DNA from: a virus
IMG/VR virus record: IMGVR_UViG_3300044733_002632
Location: 1-36,656 of that record
DNA: 36,656 nt
Strand: one strand, 5' to 3'
Shown: piece by piece, positions 1 to 7,059 of the stretch
Layout of the letters: the number at the start of each line of letters is the position of its first letter
Numbering within the stretch: the stretch's first letter is position 1
The notes under the pieces: model-generated
Database searches by the model: none
What the model was told of the DNA's origin: nothing
Seen by the model: the letters and a program-made list of their open reading frames with translations, nothing else
Program-made: the position numbers and the translations under genes

Positions 1-179
1 GATTGACGCATACGGATTAAATTATAATCTCTTTTCAAATGGAAATTTCAACGATCGAGGATCGACTTTTTCAAATGTCAGAGATTCAATCAGAATGGTT
101 TATACTGATACAATTATCCCTGAAACCCAACAAATTTATAATTCAATGATTTCGCAACTTGGATTGGATAAAGACGGAT
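1..179. repeat. Terminal direct repeat, left copy
   Basis: Bases 1-179 match 36478-36656 with one difference: C at 52 against T at 36529. The difference is synonymous (Asn, AAC or AAT) within the portal gene. The repeat lies inside a coding region and shows no special end structure. It is best explained as the overlap of a circular or circularly permuted assembly, not as a physical phage terminus. The mismatch suggests minor variation in the sampled population. Confidence 0.95.
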
Positions 180-343
180 ATTATTTGGAGGCTTGTTTCG
201 ATCATTTGGCGATATTACAAGAGGATAATAAAGAATCAGCGGAAGTCAGAAAGATCAATTCAGAGACGATTCAAAATCTGATTAATGCGGGAATTACTCT
301 AACGGAGGAGCAAATCGGAATATTAACTAATCTAAATAATTAA
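2..343 (+). CDS. Portal protein, C-terminal part (gene split by window ends)
   Basis: This open frame has no start at the left edge and continues the portal gene that begins at 35603. Joining the ends through the 179-bp repeat gives one 405-residue HK97-family (phage_portal) protein. This part holds the conserved region around ALIDAYGLNY, FNDRGSTFSN and an acidic C-terminal tail. The portal is the dodecameric ring at the capsid vertex through which DNA is packaged. The stop at 341-343 is followed four bases later by the protease start, in the usual order portal-protease-capsid. An internal ATG at 95 is not the real start, because the frame is open and conserved upstream of it. Confidence 0.93.
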   Translation: MDAYGLNYNLFSNGNFNDRGSTFSNVRDSIRMVYTDTIIPETQQIYNSMISQLGLDKDGYYLEACFDHLAILQEDNKESAEVRKINSETIQNLINAGITLTEEQIGILTNLNN

Positions 344-347
344 TAAA

Positions 348-1292
348 ATGCCATTACCAAAACCACGACCAACTGATTCGGAAACGACTTTCATTCGTCG
401 CTGTATGAATGACGATACTATGTGGGAGGAATTCGAGGGGAATGATTCTCAAATGAGAGCCGTTTGTCAGGATATTTGGGACGAATATCAATCAGAAAAC
501 GATCAGGATTCAGAGGATAATTTAAAGAATCAGAAAAATAATAATCCCTCTTATTCAATAAAAGGAAATTCGGAGATAAAAGATATCAGTAATGATAAAA
601 GGGAGGTAGCAATATATCTCGCTAAATTCGATAATATCGATTCAGATAACGATGTAATTATTAAAGGAGCATTTAAAAAATCTTTGAAAGAAAGAGGGGT
701 GAATAGTTCAGGAAATCGAAAAATCCAATTTTTAAGACATCACGATTGGACGAAGCAGATCGGATCATTCACTAAACTTGAGGAGGACGATTACGGATTA
801 TTCGCAGTCGCTAAGTTAGGGACTTCAACGATAGGTGAGGACGCCTGGAGGGATTATAACGAGGGGATAATCAGGGAGCATTCAATCGGATTCAGATATA
901 TTCCTGATAAAATGAAATGGATTGAGGATAAAACTCTACCGCAAGGGGGATATAATATGATAAAAGAAGTCCAATTATTCGAGGGATCAGCCGTTACATT
1001 TGGAGCAAATGAAATGACTAATGTCGTTGGAATAGTAAAAGGAATGGAATCGAAAGAGGATATTTTAAATAATTATTGCTCTGAATTGAGTTTAATAATT
1101 GAATCCATTACAAAAGGTAAAGGATCAGAGGAAAGATTATACGGATTAGAAATGAGAGCCAAATTTTTGAGTTCGCAAATTTCAATACTCGCTAAAGTTC
1201 AGCCATTTGATAAAGATACTGAATCGAAAAGCGAGCCATTGGTTGAGAATGAGATTGATTGGAATTTCATTTTTGATAATATAAATAAATAA
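348..1292 (+). CDS. Prohead serine protease (HK97 family) with N-terminal extension
   Basis: The protein has 314 residues. Residues about 85-225 resemble the caudovirus prohead protease family, which cleaves the capsid delta domain and scaffold during maturation. The likely catalytic His is in RHHDW (131-132) and the likely Ser in EHSIGF (S179). The FEGSAVTFGAN segment (211-221) is typical of the domain end. An N-terminal block of about 45 residues (FIRRCM, EEFEGN, MRAVC) resembles an extension seen on other phage proteases. A low-complexity acidic and Asn-rich linker (48-70) joins the two parts. The C-terminal 80 residues are unassigned and may act in scaffolding. The gene sits between portal and capsid, as expected. 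Confidence 0.9.
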   Translation: MPLPKPRPTDSETTFIRRCMNDDTMWEEFEGNDSQMRAVCQDIWDEYQSENDQDSEDNLKNQKNNNPSYSIKGNSEIKDISNDKREVAIYLAKFDNIDSDNDVIIKGAFKKSLKERGVNSSGNRKIQFLRHHDWTKQIGSFTKLEEDDYGLFAVAKLGTSTIGEDAWRDYNEGIIREHSIGFRYIPDKMKWIEDKTLPQGGYNMIKEVQLFEGSAVTFGANEMTNVVGIVKGMESKEDILNNYCSELSLIIESITKGKGSEERLYGLEMRAKFLSSQISILAKVQPFDKDTESKSEPLVENEIDWNFIFDNINK

Positions 1293-1316
1293 ATTATTAA
1301 CTAAAAATCAAAAAAA

Positions 1317-2522
1317 ATGGCAGAAATGACCGCAAATGAAGTTGTTGATAAAATCAATGGCTTAATCCAGGAAAAAATGGCAAGCACGCCAACGATTGAC
1401 GATGTAAATCATATCAAATCGGAAATCGAAACATTAAAATCTTTCGGGGAAAAATCTCACGAAATTGAAAAAAGTATCGCTAAATTGGAGGGTAAATTCG
1501 AATCTCTTTCGGAAAGAGCAATCGAGAAAGGAGTTGAGCCTCGAACAATCGGAGAAAAAGCGATCAAAGGAATAAAGGATCAGATCGATTCAATTAAAGA
1601 CGGGAAAAGTGTATCATTCGATATTAAGACTGATACGACTATCACGGGAGATTATACGGGAAATATCGCTTTATCGGTATTAGATCCTCAAATCAATCGA
1701 ATCGCTCGAGAAAGAATCCTATTGCAAAATGTCGTGAATCGAGGGACTACGACTTCAAAATTCGTGACTTATATTCAGCAAACTTTACGATCAACTTCTG
1801 ATTATGTTGCTGAAGCGGGAGCAAAACCACAAGGCGAATTGAAATATCAGGAAGTTTCAAAAGAGGTAAAAAAGATTGCGGGAGTAATCAAAGTTTCGAA
1901 AGAAATGTTAGCCGATTTACCTTTTATGCAAAACGAAATCAATACCGATTTAATGGCTTCGGTTGCTGACGATTTGGAAAATGGAATCCTTAACGGGACT
2001 GGAGTTGGATCTCAATTAGAGGGGATGTTTACTCTTGCGACTGCTTGGACAGCGGGAACTTTCGCAAATACAATTATTTCTGCTAATCTTCACGATGTAA
2101 TTCGAGTGGCTTGCGCAAATATTGAAGCGGCTAAATTTTTCCCGACTCACGTCGTTTTAAATCCTTTGGATGTTGCTAAATTGCAATTAACTAAAACTTC
2201 AACGGGAGAATATACTTATCCGATTTTTTATCTCGATAATTTATCAGGGCAACCAAAAATCGCTAATTTGACTGTCGTTTCTACGACTTGGATAGCGGCT
2301 AATACATTCCTTGTTGCTGATATGAGCAAAGATAATTTGAGAATGCGTGAGGCTATGAATATCACTTTCGGTTATGAAAATGACGATTTCACTCGAAATA
2401 TGATCTCGATTATTTGTGAAACAAGAGCAGTAAATTATATCAAAGCAAATGATTTGGGAGCATTCCAAAAGGGAACAATCTCAACTTCAATTGCGGCTCT
2501 TGACCCAGCAATAGCGGGATAA
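1317..2522 (+). CDS. Major capsid protein (HK97 fold)
   Basis: The protein has 401 residues and resembles the phage_capsid (HK97 gp5-like) family. Residues 1-100 form a charged, helical, coiled-coil-like delta domain, expected to be removed by the protease encoded upstream. The shell domain starts near residue 105. It includes the N-arm and E-loop region around YIQQTLRSTSDYVAEAGAKP, the spine-helix segment VIKVSKEMLADLPFM, and the A-domain motif HVVLNPLDVAKL. The last 25 residues are Ala- and Ile-rich. The leader is A-rich (aaaaaaaATG) with no Shine-Dalgarno, as for most genes here. High expression is expected. Confidence 0.95.
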   Translation: MAEMTANEVVDKINGLIQEKMASTPTIDDVNHIKSEIETLKSFGEKSHEIEKSIAKLEGKFESLSERAIEKGVEPRTIGEKAIKGIKDQIDSIKDGKSVSFDIKTDTTITGDYTGNIALSVLDPQINRIARERILLQNVVNRGTTTSKFVTYIQQTLRSTSDYVAEAGAKPQGELKYQEVSKEVKKIAGVIKVSKEMLADLPFMQNEINTDLMASVADDLENGILNGTGVGSQLEGMFTLATAWTAGTFANTIISANLHDVIRVACANIEAAKFFPTHVVLNPLDVAKLQLTKTSTGEYTYPIFYLDNLSGQPKIANLTVVSTTWIAANTFLVADMSKDNLRMREAMNITFGYENDDFTRNMISIICETRAVNYIKANDLGAFQKGTISTSIAALDPAIAG

Positions 2523-2542
2523 TTTAATTAAAGCGACTCAAA

Positions 2543-2749
2543 ATGAAAAAAGATTCAAATAAAAATAAAGGATTAAAAGAGGAATTTTCGGATAAAAATA
2601 TCCAGGCTATCCCCGAAATTGATCCCGCTAAATTATATCGATTCAGATCCAACGGAAAAAATAAAATAATGCCAAAGGACGCAGAATACGAATTAACGGG
2701 AGAAATTGCTTTAATCCTTATTAAAAAAGGACTTGGAGATTTAATATAA
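2543..2749 (+). CDS. Small conserved head protein, function unknown
   Basis: The protein has 68 residues. A Lys-rich, disordered N-terminus is followed by a compact C-terminal part (KLYRFRSNGK ... EIALILIKKGLGDLI). Proteins of this kind are often found between capsid and adaptor genes in Bacteroidota phages and prophages, but I cannot assign a role. The gene lies 20 bases after the capsid stop and 5 bases before the adaptor start, so it is part of the head operon. A minor head or connector component is the most economical guess from position alone. Confidence 0.7.
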   Translation: MKKDSNKNKGLKEEFSDKNIQAIPEIDPAKLYRFRSNGKNKIMPKDAEYELTGEIALILIKKGLGDLI

Positions 2750-2754
2750 AAGAA

Positions 2755-4059
2755 ATGATATTAAGCATTAACGATTTCACGGGAAAATATCAATTATCGA
2801 AAGGACTTTACGATAATGCGAAATTACAAGATTATATCGATCGGTATGAACCTCGATATTTGAAAGAATTATTCGGAGTAGAATTTTATAATCAAATTAT
2901 AGCAGATTTCGATCCGCTTTTGAATATTCCTCAATCTCCGAATTTTACTAAATTGTATTATCCATTTTCGGAGGATGTCGCAAATTATTATTATTTGGCG
3001 AATTCTTTTCAAATAATGAATACTATTCTCGATTCAGAGGGATTAAAGGAAATGCTTAAAGGATTCATTTATTTTGAATATGCGAAAGATCTGATTAATC
3101 AAATGACTCCATTTGGAAATACAAATCCGAAATCAGAAAATAGCGAGATTGCGAATACTATTCGAAATACTATGTATAATCGATATAATGAAGCAGTCAG
3201 AAGTTATCAGGCGATTCAGGAATTTATATTATTAAATCCAAATATCGAAACGGGTCAAATCGTTCAATTATCGATCATTAATTCAGGGACTAATTATCCC
3301 TCAATGATAGCACCTTTATTATATGCTACGGAGCAAATCACGGACGGAGGAATCGGATCTCTGACTATTCAAATAGCGGGAACGAACTATCCGAATTCAG
3401 GTAATAATATTGCTTTATCAGGGGGATCAGGATCAGGAGCAACGATCGATTATATTGCTACGGGAGGGATTATTCAATCAATAAGCATAAATCAAAAGGG
3501 GATAAATTATTCAATCGGGGATTTATTATATATCCAGGACGGAGATTTGAATTGTGAGTTATATCTCGACGATTTATTTTATACGACTCAATTTATAAGC
3601 GAAGTAACGGGATCGGGATCGGTCGCTGAAATTACCACGAATGGAGTAGGGGTAATTGACGGACAATATCTTTCGAATTCAGGAAGCGGTTACGCAGACG
3701 GAGAATTTTCGACTTTCGGAGGATTCGGATCAGGAGCATTATTTGCTATCACAGTTGATCCCTTAGATCCAAATCAGTCGGTTTTTACTCTTGACTTAGT
3801 TGAGGGCGGGGAAAATTATCAGGCGGGGGATTTATTATATCTCGTCGGAGGAAATCAGGACGCAGAAATAACGATCAATTCAGTAACGGACGGAGTAATT
3901 CAATCAATTACTATCAATGAATTCGGTAAAGATTATAAAATCGGGGATATAATGACTATATCAGGCGGGGATAATAATGCTCAATTCGAGGTAATAAAGA
4001 TCGGAATCGGATATAATAAATTCAAAGGGGTAAGAAAATTGTTCAATTATTGGATATGA
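2755..4059 (+). CDS. Head-tail adaptor (DUF6712-like) with inserted beta-repeat domain
   Basis: The protein has 434 residues. Residues 1-167 read as the helical head-tail adaptor of Bacteroidota phages (MILSINDFTGKY start; GLKEMLKGFIYFEYAKDL near 96-113; an ENSE segment near 128). The expected adaptor C-terminus (YNKFKGVRKLFNYWI) reappears only at 420-434. Between them, residues about 168-415 form a Gly/Ile/Asn-rich beta domain. It has five G-x-x-Y-x-x-G(-D) units centred near residues 212, 252, 313, 355 and 394, several preceded by I-x-S-I-x-I strands. Such repeats occur in other virion surface proteins, so a decoration domain at the neck is inferred. The stop overlaps the next start (ATGA). 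Confidence 0.82.
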   Translation: MILSINDFTGKYQLSKGLYDNAKLQDYIDRYEPRYLKELFGVEFYNQIIADFDPLLNIPQSPNFTKLYYPFSEDVANYYYLANSFQIMNTILDSEGLKEMLKGFIYFEYAKDLINQMTPFGNTNPKSENSEIANTIRNTMYNRYNEAVRSYQAIQEFILLNPNIETGQIVQLSIINSGTNYPSMIAPLLYATEQITDGGIGSLTIQIAGTNYPNSGNNIALSGGSGSGATIDYIATGGIIQSISINQKGINYSIGDLLYIQDGDLNCELYLDDLFYTTQFISEVTGSGSVAEITTNGVGVIDGQYLSNSGSGYADGEFSTFGGFGSGALFAITVDPLDPNQSVFTLDLVEGGENYQAGDLLYLVGGNQDAEITINSVTDGVIQSITINEFGKDYKIGDIMTISGGDNNAQFEVIKIGIGYNKFKGVRKLFNYWI

Positions 4060-4721
4060 TAAAGGATATTTCAGTTCATATTAAAGAAATAGTCGAGCAA
4101 ATTGATTTCTCGATTCAGGGAAAATACGATCCAATATCGGAAATAACTGAATCTTGTAAAACCAAATATGCTCGAATCGGAAAAACTTTAAAAGATTTGG
4201 ACGGGAACGAATTTATAATAACTGAAATTGAATCCGATTCTTTTTTTAAAGCGGGATCGGCTGACGGATTATTATTTTTACCTGAACCTTATTTCATTAG
4301 CGGGACGAAAATATCCGCTAACCGAGAATGGACGATCGCAGAGGATAATTTATTAAATAAAACCCCTTTGATTTGGTTGCTTCACGATTTGAGGTATAAA
4401 AAGCACGGGAGAGAATCGGTTTACGATTGGGATTGTGATATTCGAGTATTCTTTATGGACGAAACGAATAATGTGGATTTTTATACAGCAGATCATATTC
4501 ATAATGTAGTTGAGCCGATGTCTGAATTAGCAAAATTATTTATCGAAGTGATTAATAAAAATCGATCATATAAAACGATCGAATCATTTGAATTAATAAA
4601 TTTTACTCGATTTGGAGTTGAGGATCAATCAGGATATATTAAAAACATTTTGGACGCTAATTTGAGCGGGGTTGAACTTCGGCTCAATTTAATTAGATAT
4701 AAAGAAAATTGTAAATGTTAA
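4056..4721 (+). CDS. Putative head-tail joining or tail completion protein
   Basis: The protein has 221 residues when started at the ATG at 4056, which overlaps the preceding stop as ATGA. A TTG six bases upstream is less likely. Visible features are a DGNEFIITEI strand, the block LIWLLHDLRYKKHGRE, and a VYDWDCDIRVFFMDE segment. Proteins with this pattern commonly follow the adaptor gene in flavobacterial phages. Position between adaptor and major tail protein points to a head closure or tail terminator role. The function is inferred from context and weak resemblance only. Confidence 0.72.
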   Translation: MIKDISVHIKEIVEQIDFSIQGKYDPISEITESCKTKYARIGKTLKDLDGNEFIITEIESDSFFKAGSADGLLFLPEPYFISGTKISANREWTIAEDNLLNKTPLIWLLHDLRYKKHGRESVYDWDCDIRVFFMDETNNVDFYTADHIHNVVEPMSELAKLFIEVINKNRSYKTIESFELINFTRFGVEDQSGYIKNILDANLSGVELRLNLIRYKENCKC

Positions 4722-4754
4722 ATTAAATTTTATTAATGCTTAAAAATAGAAAAA

Positions 4755-5651
4755 ATGGCAGGATGTAATTGTAATGTAGGATTGAGTAATACTGGACGCC
4801 CTGGTTGCGTTCCGATTCAATCCGTAACGGCTTCATTGATAATGTTGCCTTTGAGAGCAAATGACGGATCTTTAAACGGAATCGATTTGACTGCTCCACT
4901 ACCGACTTGGAATGATTTGGTAAATGAGTTTGATTCAAGCAAGCGTTGGTTTCCGCTTCCTTTATTTGAAAATGTTGAATTAGCAAAAGCCGATTCTCAA
5001 TTCGAAGAAGCGAATTCGGGACGAATGGCTTTTCTTCGTCAGGGGAAAAGATCCTTTGCGGGCGAATTATGGGGTGAGGATTCGACTCCGACTTTATTGG
5101 GTAAATTGAATGGAGGTCGTTGCGTATCTTTTGGAGTTTATGTCGTTGACGTAACGGGAAATTTGATCGGATCAAAAGTTGGTAATTTCCTTTATCCGAT
5201 TCCCGTTGATGCTCAATCGTGGGATCCGAAATTTATGTTTGCGACTGATTCAACAGTTCAAAAAATTATGCTTGGTTTTGATTTCGATCGATTATTCGAC
5301 GAATCAACTATGTATATGATAACGGCTACTGAAGCGGGAATCGATTTCAATTCTTTATCAGGATTGATCGATGTAAATTTAGTTCTTCAAAATGAAGTTT
5401 TAAATACTTCAATCGAAGCGGTTGCTTCTTTTGATTATGGAACGGCTTTGAATCCGATTCAATTCGTAGGAGCGACAATTTCTGATTTCCAACTTGAATC
5501 CGTAACCAATGGAATTGAGCCAATCGGATCGATATCTGAATCGACTCCAGGAACTTATTTGGTTTCATTTGGATTCGTAACGGGAGAAGTTTATACTTTG
5601 AGTATAATCAAAGACGGATTTTCGGGATCAGTTCAATTCGAGGCTAATTAA
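4755..5651 (+). CDS. Major tail (tube) protein with C-terminal Ig-like domain
   Basis: The protein has 298 residues. Residues 1-200 look like the tail tube protein of Bacteroidota siphoviruses. There is a Cys-rich N-terminus (MAGCNCN, GRPGC), a WFPLPLFENVE segment and a conserved GKRSFAGELWG turn. Residues about 205-298 form a separate small beta domain (alternating V/I/F, ending FSGSVQFEAN), consistent with the Ig-like decorations often fused to tail tube subunits. Its place after the tail completion gene and upstream of the tape measure fits. The leader is A-rich without a Shine-Dalgarno. Confidence 0.85.
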   Translation: MAGCNCNVGLSNTGRPGCVPIQSVTASLIMLPLRANDGSLNGIDLTAPLPTWNDLVNEFDSSKRWFPLPLFENVELAKADSQFEEANSGRMAFLRQGKRSFAGELWGEDSTPTLLGKLNGGRCVSFGVYVVDVTGNLIGSKVGNFLYPIPVDAQSWDPKFMFATDSTVQKIMLGFDFDRLFDESTMYMITATEAGIDFNSLSGLIDVNLVLQNEVLNTSIEAVASFDYGTALNPIQFVGATISDFQLESVTNGIEPIGSISESTPGTYLVSFGFVTGEVYTLSIIKDGFSGSVQFEAN

Positions 5652-5661
5652 TTTTTGAATT

Positions 5662-6045
5662 ATGGCTACGAGAGTTGAATTTACTGAGGAATCAATGAGA
5701 AAAATTAAATCAATATCGGAAGCGATAAAGATTTTTAGTGCTCAAGGAATTCCAACCCGTAGAATTGTTTTTTTATATCAGCAAAGTTATGAAGTAAATT
5801 TCGGTAGAAATTCCGTTAATATGGCTTATCTCAATAGTTTATTTAGCGAGAAACAAAAGGAATTTTTAAAGAATTTAATCCCAAACAAGACGGTAGAAAT
5901 TCAATTCAATAAAGCGGTCGATATTTGGAAACAAAAGTTTTCAGATAAAGTAATCGTAAAAAGATCAGTTTCGAAAAATATAATCGCTGAATCAGAATCG
6001 AAAGTAATTGATTCGGAGATTAAAGATTCTTCAACGGAGGGATAA
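5662..6045 (+). CDS. Putative tail assembly chaperone-like protein
   Basis: The protein has 127 residues, mostly helical and Lys/Ser-rich, with no recognised domain. It lies between the tail tube and tape measure genes, where tail assembly chaperones are usually found. No slippery sequence leading into a second overlapping frame is evident at its end. A rho-independent terminator follows 20 bases after the stop, so it ends a transcription unit that includes capsid and tail tube. The chaperone role is inferred from position alone. Confidence 0.65.
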   Translation: MATRVEFTEESMRKIKSISEAIKIFSAQGIPTRRIVFLYQQSYEVNFGRNSVNMAYLNSLFSEKQKEFLKNLIPNKTVEIQFNKAVDIWKQKFSDKVIVKRSVSKNIIAESESKVIDSEIKDSSTEG

Positions 6046-6065
6046 ACGATTAAACTATCAAACGG

Positions 6066-6100
6066 AAAGGGGGATTATCTTTGTGATATCCCCTTTTTTT
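6066..6100 (+). terminator. Rho-independent terminator after the head/tail tube operon
   Basis: AAAGGGG (6066-6072) pairs with CCCCTTT (6090-6096), and a short GAT/AT extension is possible toward the loop. The run of Ts ends at 6100. It sits between a stop at 6045 and a promoter-like element at 6107-6139, so it separates two late units and may limit read-through from the highly expressed capsid and tube genes. Confidence 0.8.
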
Positions 6101-6106
6101 ATTCGA

Positions 6107-6139
6107 TTGAGATAAATATTATTATTCGGATTAACTTTG
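6107..6139 (+). promoter_or_regulatory. Bacteroidota-type promoter before tail assembly/tape measure genes
   Basis: TTG at 6107-6109 and TAACTTTG at 6132-6139 fit the Bacteroidota sigma-A pattern (TTG ... TAnnTTTG) with 22 nt between. The ATG of the next gene begins only 4 nt after the -7 box, so the transcript would be leaderless or nearly so. The element follows directly after a terminator, which supports a fresh start of transcription here. Confidence 0.6.
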
Positions 6140-6143
6140 AACT

Positions 6144-6623
6144 ATGGAAGCATTATACCAAGCGATTCGAAGAAGTAAAACGGCTATCAGTCAGGAAGCG
6201 ATTTGGTATAAAATATTGAGCAAGCCAGCAGTAAAAAAATATATTATTAATTTAGTCCAGGATCAGTTAAAAAATTCCATTGACGGAAATAATCAAAGGA
6301 TTGAGGATACGGAGGGAAATTATTATTATTCGAAATTGACTGAACAAATTACGGGAGGTCGAAAGAGACACGGAGATCCTTATACATTATTTGATACGGG
6401 AGAATTTTATAATTCAATTATAGTCAGAGTCGGGAAATTAGAGTTTTTAATGGACGGAGATCCTATAAAAACCGACGAGGACGGAAACAAAACTAATTTA
6501 TTCGAAAAATATGGCAACGAGATTGTTGGAATTACTGAAGAAAATCAGTCAAAAATTGCGATCAAAATTAAAGAGGAAATCAATCAGGAAATCCGAAATT
6601 ATTTATTTCGAAAATCTCGATAA
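6144..6623 (+). CDS. Minor tail or head-tail joining protein (HK97 gp10-like)
   Basis: The protein has 159 residues. The segment YTLFDTGEFYNSIIVRV (near 80-97) resembles the L-x-D-T-G-x-[LF]-x-x-S-I signature of gp10/neck-type proteins. The KYGNEIVGIT block and basic C-terminal helix also fit that group. Such proteins sit at the head-tail interface or act in tail completion. Its 3' end overlaps the next gene in another frame. The start is fixed by a promoter-like TAACTTTG only 4 nt upstream, which implies a very short or absent leader. Confidence 0.72.
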   Translation: MEALYQAIRRSKTAISQEAIWYKILSKPAVKKYIINLVQDQLKNSIDGNNQRIEDTEGNYYYSKLTEQITGGRKRHGDPYTLFDTGEFYNSIIVRVGKLEFLMDGDPIKTDEDGNKTNLFEKYGNEIVGITEENQSKIAIKIKEEINQEIRNYLFRKSR

Positions 6624-7056
6624 TTTTCCCCTTTATAATTGGATAAAATGCACGGAGGGAAAGGTAATTTATATCAGAAAAAAGGTCGGAGTTAATGATA
6701 TTCATAATGAAAATGATATAAAAATGTGGGAAAAATTATACGATCAATATATTCAAACATTCGGACTATCTGAATTATATAAAAAGATTATAAATCAAAT
6801 GAAAAAAAAGGCTTTGCTCGAATTGGATTATTTAATTACGGGAGATCGATTCAAATTGACATTAATTGAAATGGAATCCAGGAAACTCGAAGCAATGCAA
6901 CTAAATTTAAATAGTGGAGGAATATCAATCGATCAGGCGATAGTTCATTTATCGAAATGGTTGGGATATTGGATCAGATCAAAAGAGATTTGCGTAATTG
7001 AATTTTTCAATTTATTAAAGGAATACGAAAGGATAAATAAATTATCAAAAAACTAA
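6511..7056 (+). CDS. Conserved tail protein upstream of tape measure, start uncertain
   Basis: The reading frame gives 181 residues from the only ATG (6511), but that overlaps the preceding gene by 113 bases. The overlapped N-terminus (MATRLLELLKK ...) is a Lys/Arg-rich run that looks like a shadow of the other frame. Recognisable protein begins near YFENLDNFPLYNWIKCTEGK, a pattern seen just upstream of tape measure genes in Bacteroidota phages. A more natural start would be near 6598-6601, where only ATT codons are available. A frameshift from the preceding gene is the other option. Function is unknown; a tail assembly role is likely from position. The C-terminal part (IVHLSKWLGYWI) is helical. 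Confidence 0.68.
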   Translation: MATRLLELLKKISQKLRSKLKRKSIRKSEIIYFENLDNFPLYNWIKCTEGKVIYIRKKVGVNDIHNENDIKMWEKLYDQYIQTFGLSELYKKIINQMKKKALLELDYLITGDRFKLTLIEMESRKLEAMQLNLNSGGISIDQAIVHLSKWLGYWIRSKEICVIEFFNLLKEYERINKLSKN

Positions 7057-7059
7057 ATA

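Noticed and set aside
4723-5175. Open frame on the minus strand opposite the tail tube gene
   Set aside because: It lies fully inside a strongly supported + strand structural gene and has no recognisable protein pattern. The same holds for the other minus-strand frames.
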